A stretch of 64,000 nucleotides of DNA from Collinsella aerofaciens (GTDB lineage Bacteria > Actinomycetota > Coriobacteriia > Coriobacteriales > Coriobacteriaceae), in contig NZ_CP024160.1 in assembly GCF_002736145.1 (NCBI RefSeq), forward strand, positions 1,798,001 through 1,862,000, read 5' to 3'. The notes under the pieces are model-generated. The model saw only the letters and a list, made by a program, of their open reading frames with translations, was not told the origin of the DNA and ran no database searches. Shown here one piece after another: positions 32,058 to 41,104 of the stretch (position 1 is its first letter; each line of letters begins with the position of its first letter). Position numbers and translations under genes: made by a program.

Positions 32058-32155
32058 GTGTTACAGATTGAGATGTTGAGTCCCCGCCTGGACGGTTTGT
32101 CTAAATCTGTAACACGAGGGACGGATTTTGCCGCGTAACTGTTACAGATCGAGAC
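32058..32155. repeat. Right half of the interrupted palindrome plus one intact 57-bp unit
   Basis: Base 32058 completes the core of the interrupted unit and TGTTACAGATTGAGAT (32059-32074) is its right arm. A complete unit follows at 32099-32155 with left arm GTCTAAATCTGTAACA, a 25-bp core at 32115-32139 and right arm TGTTACAGATCGAGAC. The period between right arms is 81 bp, equal to that of the array at 8012. Confidence 0.9.
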
Positions 32156-32296
32156 AAACCGACGGGCCGCCCCGCTCCATCCACCTACCGCTACCTGCTA
32201 TCCGCCGATTTCCGTTGTGCTGCTGTACCCCCATGCCATATCCTCTAGACAACTACGCGGCATCATCGTCGCCGCGCCTACAAGAGAGGAATGTCC

Positions 32297-34327
32297 ATGA
32301 CCGCACCTGCATCCAAGCTGCTCCAGCCCATTACGGTTGGTCCCCTTGAGCTCAAGAACCGCATTATGTTCCCGCCGCTGACCACCGGCTACGAGGAGCG
32401 TGACGGTTCCATCGGCGAGCGTAGCCTGGCCTTTTACGAGCGCCTGGCCCGTGGCGGCGTGAGCTACATCGTCATCGGCGACGTTGCTCCCGTTATGACC
32501 GCAAGCCCCACGCCCAAGTTGGCGACCGACGCTCAGATCCCCACGTTTAAGGCGCTGGCCGATGCCGTCCACAAGCACGGTGCTAAGGTTGCGCTGCAGC
32601 TGTTCCACCCCGAGTACGACGTGCCCGGTGTCGGCCGCATGGTCATGGGCTCCATGGCTGCCGCCAAGGCCGCGCAGGAGGCCAAGGCCGCCGGCGACGA
32701 GGAGACCTTTGCCGCCAAGATGGCCGAGTCCAACGAGATCCGCAATCAGGCATACGCCAAGCTGCACCACGACATGCAGCACTTTGTGAACGAGGCGAGC
32801 GTAGAGCAGCTCACCCAGATTAAGGAGGCCATCGCCGCCTCGGCCGCCCGTGCGCAGCAGGCCGGAATCGACGCCATCGAGGTCCACGGCGACCGCCTGG
32901 TGGGTTCGTTGTGCTCGGCTATCCTCAACCAGCGCACCGACGAGTACGGCGGCTCGTTCGAGAACCGCGTTCGCTACGCGCTCGAGGTCGTCGCTGCCAT
33001 TAAGGAAGCCGCGCCGCAGCTGATGGTGGAGTACAAGCTCCCCGTGATTATGGAGAACCCCGACGGCACGCCGCGCGGCAAGGGCGGCCTGCAGCCCGAC
33101 GAGGCCTGCGAGTTCGCCAAGCTGCTCGAGGGCGCGGGCATCGACATGATCCAGGTTGCACAGGCCAACCACACCGGCAACATGGGCGACACCATTCCGC
33201 CCATGGGTGCCATGCCCTACAACTGGACGCTGCCCGTGGCCGAGCGCGTCAAGGCCCTGGTTTCCGTGCCGGTGGCAACCGTCGGCCGTGTTGTCTCGGT
33301 CGAGGCCGGCGAGAAGATTCTGGAAGACGGCGCGGCCGACATCATCGCCTATGGCCGCTCGCTCATGTGCGACCCCGACATTGCGCTGAAGGCTGCCACG
33401 GGTGAGCCCATTCGCGAGTGCCTCAACTGCAACAAGGGCTGCGTCGACGCGATTCAAAACCGCAAGTACATCTCGTGCGTGCTCAATGCCGAGAACGGCG
33501 ACGAGGCGACCGTCGCCATTAAGCCGGGCGAGGGCGACAAGAAGGTCGCCGTGGTGGGCGGCGGCATCGCCGGCCTGGAGGCCGCACGCGTGGCGGCCAA
33601 GCGTGGCTACGATGTGACCGTCTACGAGGCGAGCGACCATCTGGGCGGCCAGATTGTGCTGGCGGCCGCGCCTCCGCGCAAGGACGAGATCATGCGTTCG
33701 GTCGAGTACTACGAGAAGATTCTGCCCGGCCTGGGCGTGAAGGTCGAGCTCAACCATGCCGCTACGGCAGAGGACCTCAACGCCGCCGACGCCGCGATTG
33801 TGGCCGTGGGCGCGCACGACGTGGTCATCCCCGTTCCGGGCGCCGACTCAGACAAGGTCGTCTCGAGCTGGGACGTGCTGGCCGGCAAGGTGGAGCTCAG
33901 CGGGCGCGTCGCCGTCATTGGCGGTGGCCTGGTGGGCACCGAGACTGCCGAGTACCTGCTGCAACACGGCTGCGAGGTGGCGATCGTGGAGATGCTCGAC
34001 AAGATTGCCGCAGGCGAGTCCGAGACCATTCTGCCGCTGATTATGAGCGACTTTGCCGCCCACAACGTGGAGCAGCACGTTAAGACCCGCCTGACCGCCA
34101 TTACCGACGAGGGTGTGGAAGCTGTTCGCACCACCGAGGACGGTGCCGAGGAGCCGGTGAAGATCGCCTGCGATTACGTGGTGATGGCCGTGGGCTCCAA
34201 GGCCAACGCGTTTGACCTGGATGGCGTGACGGTGCCCGTGACCTGCGTGGGCGACTGCTCGGGCGAGCGCACCGCCGACATTGCGAGCGCCATTCGCACG
34301 GCGTATCACGCGGCCAACGAGCTGTAG
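32297..34327 (+). CDS. NADH:flavin oxidoreductase, old yellow enzyme / 2,4-dienoyl-CoA reductase type
   Basis: About 676 residues. The N-terminal TIM barrel (FMN) starts LLQPITVGPLELKNRIMFPP and includes IDAIEVHGDRLVGSL and RTDEYGGSFENR. A cysteine cluster CLNCNKGC plus a later Cys (SCVLN) fits a [4Fe-4S] site. The C-terminal half has FAD and NAD(P) folds VAVVGGGIAGLEAARVAAKRG and VAVIGGGLVGTETAEYLLQHG. Relatives include FadH, enoate reductases and BaiCD/BaiH of bile acid metabolism. The substrate cannot be assigned. ATG 32297 suits AGAGAGGA at 32283; ATG 32291 is also possible. It is a single-gene unit ended by a terminator. Confidence 0.88.
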   Translation: MTAPASKLLQPITVGPLELKNRIMFPPLTTGYEERDGSIGERSLAFYERLARGGVSYIVIGDVAPVMTASPTPKLATDAQIPTFKALADAVHKHGAKVALQLFHPEYDVPGVGRMVMGSMAAAKAAQEAKAAGDEETFAAKMAESNEIRNQAYAKLHHDMQHFVNEASVEQLTQIKEAIAASAARAQQAGIDAIEVHGDRLVGSLCSAILNQRTDEYGGSFENRVRYALEVVAAIKEAAPQLMVEYKLPVIMENPDGTPRGKGGLQPDEACEFAKLLEGAGIDMIQVAQANHTGNMGDTIPPMGAMPYNWTLPVAERVKALVSVPVATVGRVVSVEAGEKILEDGAADIIAYGRSLMCDPDIALKAATGEPIRECLNCNKGCVDAIQNRKYISCVLNAENGDEATVAIKPGEGDKKVAVVGGGIAGLEAARVAAKRGYDVTVYEASDHLGGQIVLAAAPPRKDEIMRSVEYYEKILPGLGVKVELNHAATAEDLNAADAAIVAVGAHDVVIPVPGADSDKVVSSWDVLAGKVELSGRVAVIGGGLVGTETAEYLLQHGCEVAIVEMLDKIAAGESETILPLIMSDFAAHNVEQHVKTRLTAITDEGVEAVRTTEDGAEEPVKIACDYVVMAVGSKANAFDLDGVTVPVTCVGDCSGERTADIASAIRTAYHAANEL

Positions 34328-34402
34328 TTGAACATCGCGGCCAGGCGGGACGGTAGCACGGATCCGTCTCGCCCGGCTGTGTCCCGTCGGGTGTCAACCG
34401 GG

Positions 34403-34441
34403 GCGGGGCCTGCAAGCGCAGCAGGCTCCGCCCTTTTTGTT
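34403..34441 (+). terminator. Rho-independent terminator of the flavin oxidoreductase gene
   Basis: GGGCGGGGCCTGC (34403-34415) pairs with GCAGGCTCCGCCC (34423-34435), followed by TTTTTGTTTTG. Confidence 0.85.
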
Positions 34442-34442
34442 T

Positions 34443-34767
34443 TGCTCCGGTGGATGGCAATGCGCGGTAATCATGAGGAGTAAGGACGTCTACTGCCTTG
34501 CCGATTACTCAAAATTATTGGGGGAGGGGTTAATAACTATATCCTCTATGCCAAAGGACATAACGAGATGCCAATTTTGTTGACAAGCGAACGGCGATTA
34601 GCTGCGAGTCAGCTACCAGCGTAAATAATCGATAAAGAAATGTCGTAAATTGGTGCCAAATGCCCAGATAACACCGCGTCTATTTTAATTAACTGCTTTG
34701 AGCAAACAGTAAAATGCTACTATCTAACTTGCACGTAAGAAAGCAGATTAACGGTTAAGGCTAAGAA
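34443..34767. other. AT-rich intergenic region with a possible promoter
   Basis: No gene is seen. The stretch is clearly richer in A and T than its surroundings. TTGACA (34580-34585) is the best -35-like hexamer, but no strong -10 is placed at 17 bp. It probably holds the promoter of the double-HTH gene. Confidence 0.4.
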
Positions 34768-35172
34768 GTGGCAGGTATGTCGGAAGCAACTAGGACTCGC
34801 ACGCATGCGCCCGAGGTTAGGCAGCGCGCCGTCGAGATCCTCCAAGAGGGGGTCGGTCATCGCGCCCTCGCCGCGGAGCTTGGCATTCCCCAGGCCACGG
34901 CTCGTCAGTGGGCCCGCGCGTATGCCGTGGGCGGTGCCGACGCCGTTCTCAACGCCGGTTCGCATCATCACACCTATTCGTACGAAGTTAAGCTCGCCGT
35001 GGTCAAGGACCGCTTGGAAAACGGCTTAACGGTTCGCGAGGCCATGATCAAGCACAAGATTCCCAGCGAGTCTTCGGTCAAGGCTTGGTGCCGCCAGTAT
35101 CGCGAGAGCGGTGAGTCCGCGCTGGTTGATAAGCCGCGCGGTCGCAAGCCGCGCGTTAAAAAAGCGGAATAG
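34768..35172 (+). CDS. Stand-alone double helix-turn-helix protein
   Basis: A 134-residue basic protein with two transposase-OrfA-like helix-turn-helix units: RQRAVEILQEGVGHRALAAELGIPQATARQWARAYAVGG and LAVVKDRLENGLTVREAMIKHKIPSESSVKAWCRQYRESG, and a C-terminal DKPRGRKPRVKKAE tail. GTG 34768 or ATG 34777 is the start. No transposase OrfB, inverted repeats or target duplication is nearby, so it is more likely a domesticated DNA-binding protein. Being 287 bp before the hydrogenase, it might regulate it, but this is only a positional guess. Confidence 0.75.
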   Translation: MAGMSEATRTRTHAPEVRQRAVEILQEGVGHRALAAELGIPQATARQWARAYAVGGADAVLNAGSHHHTYSYEVKLAVVKDRLENGLTVREAMIKHKIPSESSVKAWCRQYRESGESALVDKPRGRKPRVKKAE

Positions 35173-35184
35173 CGAACGGGATGG

Positions 35185-35207
35185 TGCGCCCACAGGGGCG
35201 CATTTTT
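35185..35207 (+). terminator. Rho-independent terminator after the double-HTH gene
   Basis: TGCGCCC (35185-35191) pairs with GGGCGCA (35196-35202), followed by TTTTT. Confidence 0.85.
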
Positions 35208-35459
35208 CTTGCCGCGCCAACTTTTTGGACCGTCGTGAGCCTACTGGAACATCCTCCAAAGTGGTTAATAAACCGCGCGCAGTGGCCCGTGCGCCCGCCG
35301 CCGCGATAGGGGGAGCGTCGCCTCTCTGCTCCAAAGCGGACAGACTCCTTACCCCGTACGCCTAAAACTCCCCAGTTGACCGAAAACCCGCCGTCGCTAC
35401 TCCTCAACTGAGCTATAACGTTAAACAATTGCAGCGTTTTTGCATGGGGGAGTGATGGT

Positions 35460-38342
35460 ATGACGCTACTGTATTTCCTTACCCTGTTTCCGCTGGTACC
35501 GGCGCTGGGCATGCTGCTCGCGCGCGGTGACCGCGCCCGCGATGCGGTGGGGCTCATAGGTTCCGGCATTATTATGGCGGTGACAGTTGTAGTCGCCGTC
35601 ATGTTTTTTGGCACGGGTCCGCAGAGCTTTGAGGTTGCCCCCGGCACCTCGCATGTGCTCTCGATCATCAGCTCCGCCATCGACGCCATCCTGTGCGCCG
35701 TCATCCTGTACAACGCGTTCAAATATAGGAATGCGCTCACCACGGTGCTCGGCATAGTCCAGCTGGTGGGCTCGCTCGCCTTTGCAGCCATGGCGCTGCC
35801 CGCGGCCGAAGCCGTCACGGCGACGCCGCTCTACCTGGACTACATGAGTGTAATCATGGTGCTTGCCGTCGGCATTGTCGGCAGCCTTATCTGCGTGTAC
35901 GCCCTGGGCTACATGAAGGACTTCCAGGCCCACGACGAGCACGAGGCTGCGCTGCGCGGGCAGACCGCGCCCGACCGCCGCCCGCAGTTCCTGGCGCTTA
36001 TGTTCCTGTTCCTCTCGGCCATGTTCGTCATCGTGACGAGCGACAACCTCGAGTGGCTGTTCTGCGGCTGGGAAATCACCACCGTGTGCTCGTTTCTTAT
36101 GATTGGCTACACGCGCACGCCCGAGGCCATCAAGAACGCCTTCACCCAGATCATCCTCAACATGCTGGGCGGCATCGCGTTTTTGGCGGGCCTTATGTTT
36201 CTGCACGTCAACGGCATGCCGCTGACCATCTCGGGCATGATCGAGCTTTCCGGCGCCGGAACCGCGCAATCCGCGCTGCTGGTGATGCCGGTCATTCTGT
36301 TGTCGCTCGCCGCGCTCACCAAGGCCGCACAGATGCCGTTCCACACCTGGCTGCTCGGTGCTATGGTTGCCCCCACTCCTACGAGCGCTCTGCTGCACTC
36401 GTCCACCATGGTCAAAGCCGGCGTGTTCCTGATGGTCAAGCTGAGCCCGCTCTATGCCATCTATCCTGTGACCGGCTTTATGGTCACGAGTGTGGGTGCC
36501 GTCACGTTTTTGCTCGCTGCCCTCATGGCCATCTCGCAGAGCAACGCCAAACGCGTGCTCGCGTACTCCACCATTTCCAACTTGGGCCTCATCAGTGCCT
36601 GCCTAGGCGTCGGCGCGCCCGAGGCTGTGTGGGCCGCTATCTTCCTGATCCTGTTCCATACGGTGGCAAAGTCGCTGCTGTTCCTGTGCGTGGGCACGGC
36701 CGAGCATCATATCGGCAGCCGCAATATCGAGGACATGGACGGCATGTTCAGCCGCATGCCGCACCTGACGCGCCTGATGATGCTGGGCATCATGGGCATG
36801 TTTGTGGCGCCGTTTGGCATGCTCGTGTCCAAGTGGGGCGCCCTGGTGGCGTTTGCGCAGACCGGCAACGTGCTCATGATCATGGTGCTTGCCTTTGGCT
36901 CGGCCGCGACGTTCTTCTTCTGGGGCAAGTGGCTTGCCAAGCTTTCGGGCGTCGACCCCACGGCCCAAAACGTCGAGGTCAATGTCCATAAGACCGAATG
37001 GATGGCGCTCAATACCATCGCCGCGCTGCTGATTCTGTGCTGCGTGGCGTTCCCGGTTATCTCGAGCGGTCTGGTGTCGCCTTACTTGGCCATGGTGTTT
37101 GGCCGCGTGCCGTACGTTATTGGCAGGGACTCCATGTATCTGATGGTGGTTATCGTGGCTTTTATCGCCGTGGTGCTGCTGACTTCATTCCGCGTGAGCA
37201 ACAAACCGCACGTAAACGTATATCTTTCGGGTGTGGGAACCGACAATTACCGCCATTTCCGCGGCTCGATGGGACACGAGGTGAAGGCCGAAAAGCGCAA
37301 TTGGTACTCGGAGGACGCCCTTGGCGAGAAGCGTATTGGCCCCGCGGGTAGCGTCGTGTGCTGCAGCATTATCTTGTTTGCGCTGCTGTGTTGCGCGTGG
37401 ATTGGGCCCGAGCGGCTTGCCATGAGCGCGCCCTCGGTGTTGCGCGGCAAGTATTTTGAAGGTTCGGGTGTCGTGGGCATCTTTATTGGTACCGTGGCGT
37501 TTGCCCTGCTGGCGCCGCTTGTGGGCGGCCTGGTCGACGGCCTTGACCGTAAGCTTTCGGCTCGCATGCAGGGCCGCGTGGGTCCGCGCCTGCTGCAGCC
37601 CTTCTACGACGTTGCCAAACTGCTGCGCAAGGCCCCTGCCAGCGTAAACACCATGGACGATACCTATATGGCATGTGCGCTCATCTTTACCGTGGTAGGC
37701 GGCGGCATCTTTGTGTCGGGTTCCAACACGCTGCTGTGCGCTTTTATGGTGACGCTCGCCGCGATCTTTGTGGTGCTGGCGTCCGCCTCGACGCAAAGCC
37801 CGTTTGCGCAGGTCGGCGCCGATCGCGAGCTGCTGCAGGTTATGAGCTACGAGCCCGCCGTTCTGCTGATGAGCGTGGGCCTGTACCTCGCCACCGACAG
37901 CTTCGATTCCATCGCCGTGACGGGGCAGTCGGCCCCCATCATCGTGTACAGCGCGCCCATTTTCCTCGCGCTGCTTGCGGTGCTCACCATCAAGCTGCGC
38001 AAGTCGCCGTTCGATCTTTCGTACTCGCATCACGCGCATCAGGAGATCGTCCAAGGCGTCGCCACCGAGATGAGCGGCGGCACGCTGGCCAAGATGACCC
38101 TTATGCACTGGTGCGAGACCGTGCTGTTTTTGATGTGGGTGGGCATGTTCTTTGTTTGGGACAACCCCGTGAGCTGGGTCGTCGCCCTGGTCGTGATGGC
38201 TGCGACGTATTTTGTCGAGGTGCTGATCGACAACACCTTCGCGCGCAGCACCTGGCGCAGCTGCTTTAAGCTCGGCTGGGGCGTGGCGCTGGTGTTTGGC
38301 CTGCTCAACCTTATGCCCATCCTCGTCGACGTATTTATTTAG
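35460..38342 (+). CDS. Fused EchA-EchB-like membrane subunit of an energy-converting hydrogenase
   Basis: A 960-residue membrane protein. Residues 1 to about 640 are an antiporter-like NuoL/HyfB/EchA unit (WLFCGWEITTVCSFLMIGY; MPFHTWLLGAMVAPTPTSALLHSSTMVKAGVFLM; HTVAKSLLFLCVGT). Residues about 640-960 are a NuoH/HyfC/EchB unit with LDRKLSARMQGRVGPRLLQPFYDVAKLL and KLRKSPFDLSYSHHAHQEIV. In Ech and Hyf systems these are separate genes. No stop or frameshift is seen between them. The gene leads a five-gene unit with 13-bp spacing to the next. GGGGGA precedes ATG 35460. It would couple redox chemistry to proton or sodium translocation. Confidence 0.9.
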   Translation: MTLLYFLTLFPLVPALGMLLARGDRARDAVGLIGSGIIMAVTVVVAVMFFGTGPQSFEVAPGTSHVLSIISSAIDAILCAVILYNAFKYRNALTTVLGIVQLVGSLAFAAMALPAAEAVTATPLYLDYMSVIMVLAVGIVGSLICVYALGYMKDFQAHDEHEAALRGQTAPDRRPQFLALMFLFLSAMFVIVTSDNLEWLFCGWEITTVCSFLMIGYTRTPEAIKNAFTQIILNMLGGIAFLAGLMFLHVNGMPLTISGMIELSGAGTAQSALLVMPVILLSLAALTKAAQMPFHTWLLGAMVAPTPTSALLHSSTMVKAGVFLMVKLSPLYAIYPVTGFMVTSVGAVTFLLAALMAISQSNAKRVLAYSTISNLGLISACLGVGAPEAVWAAIFLILFHTVAKSLLFLCVGTAEHHIGSRNIEDMDGMFSRMPHLTRLMMLGIMGMFVAPFGMLVSKWGALVAFAQTGNVLMIMVLAFGSAATFFFWGKWLAKLSGVDPTAQNVEVNVHKTEWMALNTIAALLILCCVAFPVISSGLVSPYLAMVFGRVPYVIGRDSMYLMVVIVAFIAVVLLTSFRVSNKPHVNVYLSGVGTDNYRHFRGSMGHEVKAEKRNWYSEDALGEKRIGPAGSVVCCSIILFALLCCAWIGPERLAMSAPSVLRGKYFEGSGVVGIFIGTVAFALLAPLVGGLVDGLDRKLSARMQGRVGPRLLQPFYDVAKLLRKAPASVNTMDDTYMACALIFTVVGGGIFVSGSNTLLCAFMVTLAAIFVVLASASTQSPFAQVGADRELLQVMSYEPAVLLMSVGLYLATDSFDSIAVTGQSAPIIVYSAPIFLALLAVLTIKLRKSPFDLSYSHHAHQEIVQGVATEMSGGTLAKMTLMHWCETVLFLMWVGMFFVWDNPVSWVVALVVMAATYFVEVLIDNTFARSTWRSCFKLGWGVALVFGLLNLMPILVDVFI

Positions 38343-38354
38343 GAGGCGGCATCC

Positions 38355-38945
38355 ATGGATCATAAAATGTCGCGCTCGCCGTGGGTTATTCATTACGACG
38401 GCTCGAGTTGCAACGGATGCGATATCGAGGTGCTGGCCTCGCTCACGCCGCTGTTCGATGCGGAGCGCTTTGGCGTGGTCAACACCGGCAACCCCAAGCA
38501 TGCGGATATCTTTTTGGTGACGGGCTCGGTCAACGCTCAGAACCTGCCCGTCGTGCGCCAGATCTACAACCAGATGCTTGAGCCCAAGTGCGTGGTGGCG
38601 TGCGGTATCTGCGCGTGCTCGGGCGGCGTGTTCCGCGATGCCTACAACGTGATCGGCGGCGTGGACCGCGCGATTCCCGTGGACGTGTACGCGCCCGGGT
38701 GCGCCATTCGCCCCGAGACCGTGATCGATGCCATCGTGGAGGCGTGCGGCATCCTGGATCAGAAGGAGGCCGTGATGCGCGCCGGCGGCGATCCACTTAC
38801 CGTGGGCGGTGCCGCTACCTGGGACGGTGGCGTTGAGCTGGGCGAGGACGGGTTTGTGGCCGCGGGGGCCGGCGACGCGCCCGCCGCTGGCGACGCCCCT
38901 GCTGGGACGCCCTCCGCGTCCGTCGCTGCAAAGGAGGCCGAGTAA
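38355..38945 (+). CDS. EchC-like hydrogenase small subunit (NuoB-like)
   Basis: A 196-residue protein carrying one proximal [4Fe-4S] cluster of group 4 hydrogenases. Cysteines appear in SSCNGCDIEVL (residues 19, 22), VACGICACSGG (83, 86 and 88) and YAPGCAIRPE (116). It fits NuoB/HyfI/EchC. After about residue 140 there is a low-complexity Ala/Gly tail not usual for the family. Its stop codon overlaps the start of the next gene by one base. Confidence 0.9.
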   Translation: MDHKMSRSPWVIHYDGSSCNGCDIEVLASLTPLFDAERFGVVNTGNPKHADIFLVTGSVNAQNLPVVRQIYNQMLEPKCVVACGICACSGGVFRDAYNVIGGVDRAIPVDVYAPGCAIRPETVIDAIVEACGILDQKEAVMRAGGDPLTVGGAATWDGGVELGEDGFVAAGAGDAPAAGDAPAGTPSASVAAKEAE

Positions 38946-39661
38946 TGCAAAAGGCTATCTATACCACCGTCGGGATCGACGAGCTCCTGCCGCATGTCCA
39001 GGCGCTTAAGGGCGTCGGTGCACGCTTCGTGCAAATGCACGCCGAGCGCAGCGTCGACGACGGCTCGTATCGCTTGGTCTATACGTTTATCAACGTTCGA
39101 GCTGCTCAGGAGCATATTGCGCAGGACGGCAGCTATGCGATTGAGAGCCTGGTAGTCGAGGGCATCGACCAGTACCAGGAGATTCCGTCCATCAGCTCGT
39201 ATTACCCCGCGGTATTCCCGTTTGAAAATGAAGCGCACGATCTGTTTGGGCTTGCCATCACCGACATGCAGATCGACTTTAAGGGCTTTTTCTACCAGGT
39301 CTCGACTGCCGAGCCCATGAGCGTTATCACGCCCGAGGTGAAGGCCGCGCGCGAGAAAGCCATGAAGGTCCGCGCGGCTGCCGAGGCCAAGGCGCGCAAG
39401 GCCGCTGCCGAGAAGGCCGCCGCGGCTGCGGCTGCTGCAGGGGAGGGCGTTGCGGGCGCCGGCGATGCCGCGGGCGCCGCTGCTCAGCCCGCTGCGGCTG
39501 CCGGCTCCGATACTCAGCACGATGAGGCTGCTGCGAAGGCCGCGCTCAAGGCCGCCGAGATGGAGGCAAAGCTCGCCGCCATGGATCCCGAGAAAGCGGC
39601 CAAGGTCCGCGCGGCGCTTGCCGCCAAGGCCGCCCGCGACAAGCAGAAAAAGGAGGCGTAA
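38945..39661 (+). CDS. EchD-like subunit (NuoC-like) with Ala/Lys-rich C-terminal tail
   Basis: Residues 1-125 match the NuoC/EchD/HyfG N-terminal unit (YTFINVRAAQEHIAQDGSYAIESLVVEGIDQYQEIPSISSYYPAVFPFENEAHDLFGLAI). Residues from about 130 to 238 are an Ala/Lys/Glu-rich, probably helical or disordered tail (KARKAAAEKAAAAAAAAG), roughly doubling the normal EchD length. The tail resembles that of the preceding gene in composition. The partner is the large subunit, which follows after 5 bp. Confidence 0.85.
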   Translation: MQKAIYTTVGIDELLPHVQALKGVGARFVQMHAERSVDDGSYRLVYTFINVRAAQEHIAQDGSYAIESLVVEGIDQYQEIPSISSYYPAVFPFENEAHDLFGLAITDMQIDFKGFFYQVSTAEPMSVITPEVKAAREKAMKVRAAAEAKARKAAAEKAAAAAAAAGEGVAGAGDAAGAAAQPAAAAGSDTQHDEAAAKAALKAAEMEAKLAAMDPEKAAKVRAALAAKAARDKQKKEA

Positions 39662-39666
39662 GGTCC

Positions 39667-40755
39667 ATGGCACATCGCTCCGTTATTCCGTTTGGCCCGC
39701 AGCACCCGGTGCTGCCCGAGCCGCTTCATCTGGACCTGGTGATCGAAGACGACCGCGTCATCGAGGCAATTCCGCAGATCGGCTTTGTGCACCGCGGACT
39801 CGAGAAGCTCACCGAAAAGCGCGACATGCATCAGTTTGGCTACATCGCCGAGCGCATCTGCGGCATCTGCGCCGTGGGCCATAGCTGCGGCTACGCCAGC
39901 GCCTGCGAGCGTATGCTCGGCATCGAGGTGCCTGGTCGCGTGCAGTATATCCGCACCATTCTGCATGAGCTTTCGCGCATTCATTCGCATCTGCTGTGGT
40001 TGGGTCTGCTTGCCGATGCCTTTGGTTTTGAGGCGTTGTTCTATCGTTCGTGGACCCTGCGCGAGCAGATTCTCAAGATCTTTGAGAGCACGTGCGGCGG
40101 TCGCGTGATTCTGTCGATTAACGAGATCGGCGGCCTTAAGCACGATATCGAGGACTCCGAGCTGGCGGGCATTGTCCAGACACTCGATGCCATGCGTCCC
40201 GACTACGAGGCCCTGGTGCATACGTTTTTGGACGATGACAGCTGCGGCGAGCGCCTGCATGGCGTGGGCGTGATCAGCAAGAAGGACGCGCTGGAGCTTT
40301 CGATGGTCGGCCCGTTCGGTCGCGCCTCGGGCGTGGACTACGACGTGCGCATGTTTGGCGATGGTGCCTATGCGGATCTGGCTGCGTTTGAGCCGATTGT
40401 CGCTACCGACGGCGACTGCTACGCTCGCTGCCAGGTGCGCTGCGCCGAGGTCACGCAGGCCATGGACATCATTAAGGAGCTTGTGGGCATGATTCCGCAC
40501 GACGGTATCGGCGGGCGCACCAAGCTCACGCCGGCCGACGGCGCACGCGGCGAGGTTGTGATTGAGCAGCCGCGTGGCGAGGCGTACTACTATGTGCGCG
40601 GCAACGGCACCAAGAACTTGGACCGTTTCCGCGTGCGCACGCCGACGTCGCAGAACCTGGCGGGTCTGACACATGCGCTGCAGGGCGTGCTCCTTGCCAG
40701 CGTGCCCATGATTATCCTGACCATCGACCCCTGCATTAGCTGCACGGAAAGGTAG
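39667..40755 (+). CDS. EchE-like [NiFe] hydrogenase large subunit (NuoD-like)
   Basis: A 362-residue catalytic subunit. Both nickel-binding CxxC motifs are present: ERICGICAVGHSCGYASACE (Cys 65 and 68) and DPCISCTER (Cys 356 and 359). The second lies at the very C-terminus, so there is no cleavable tail, as in EchE and unlike HycE. This implies no maturation protease is needed. The full Cys set distinguishes it from the nickel-free NuoD of complex I. It is predicted to make or use H2 with ferredoxin as partner. Confidence 0.92.
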   Translation: MAHRSVIPFGPQHPVLPEPLHLDLVIEDDRVIEAIPQIGFVHRGLEKLTEKRDMHQFGYIAERICGICAVGHSCGYASACERMLGIEVPGRVQYIRTILHELSRIHSHLLWLGLLADAFGFEALFYRSWTLREQILKIFESTCGGRVILSINEIGGLKHDIEDSELAGIVQTLDAMRPDYEALVHTFLDDDSCGERLHGVGVISKKDALELSMVGPFGRASGVDYDVRMFGDGAYADLAAFEPIVATDGDCYARCQVRCAEVTQAMDIIKELVGMIPHDGIGGRTKLTPADGARGEVVIEQPRGEAYYYVRGNGTKNLDRFRVRTPTSQNLAGLTHALQGVLLASVPMIILTIDPCISCTER

Positions 40756-40762
40756 GCAAGGC

Positions 40763-41104
40763 ATGAGTTTGCTGACATTTGCCAAGACGGCCTTGGGCTC
40801 TATGGTCAAGCAGCCGGTCACGGTGTGCTATCCGCAGGAGAAGCTGACGGCGCCCGAGCGCTTGCGCGGGCACATCGTCAACGACATGAACGTGTGCATT
40901 TGCTGTGGCATGTGCGCGCGTCGCTGCCCGGCGGGTGCGCTCGCGGTCGATCGCAAGGGAGGAACGTGGTCGATTGACCCGTATGCCTGCGTGGTATGCG
41001 GCGAGTGCATCGAGAGCTGCCCCAAACACTGCCTGACTATGGACACCGCCCGCACCCCGGTTGCGGCGGATAAGACTCCCACGGTAGAAACCAAGCTGGA
41101 ATAG
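40763..41104 (+). CDS. EchF-like 2[4Fe-4S] ferredoxin subunit (NuoI-like)
   Basis: A 113-residue polyferredoxin with MNVCICCGMCARRCPAGAL and YACVVCGECIESCPKHCL, i.e. two complete CxxCxxCxxxCP clusters. It passes electrons from a soluble ferredoxin to the small subunit. Gene order (A-B fused, C, D, E, F) is that of the Ech operon. The stop codon falls in an 11-bp tandem repeat. Confidence 0.9.
   Translation: MSLLTFAKTALGSMVKQPVTVCYPQEKLTAPERLRGHIVNDMNVCICCGMCARRCPAGALAVDRKGGTWSIDPYACVVCGECIESCPKHCLTMDTARTPVAADKTPTVETKLE

Noticed and set aside
34768-35172. The double-HTH gene as part of an insertion sequence
   Set aside because: No OrfB, no terminal inverted repeats and no target duplication could be found around it, so I treat it as a stand-alone gene.
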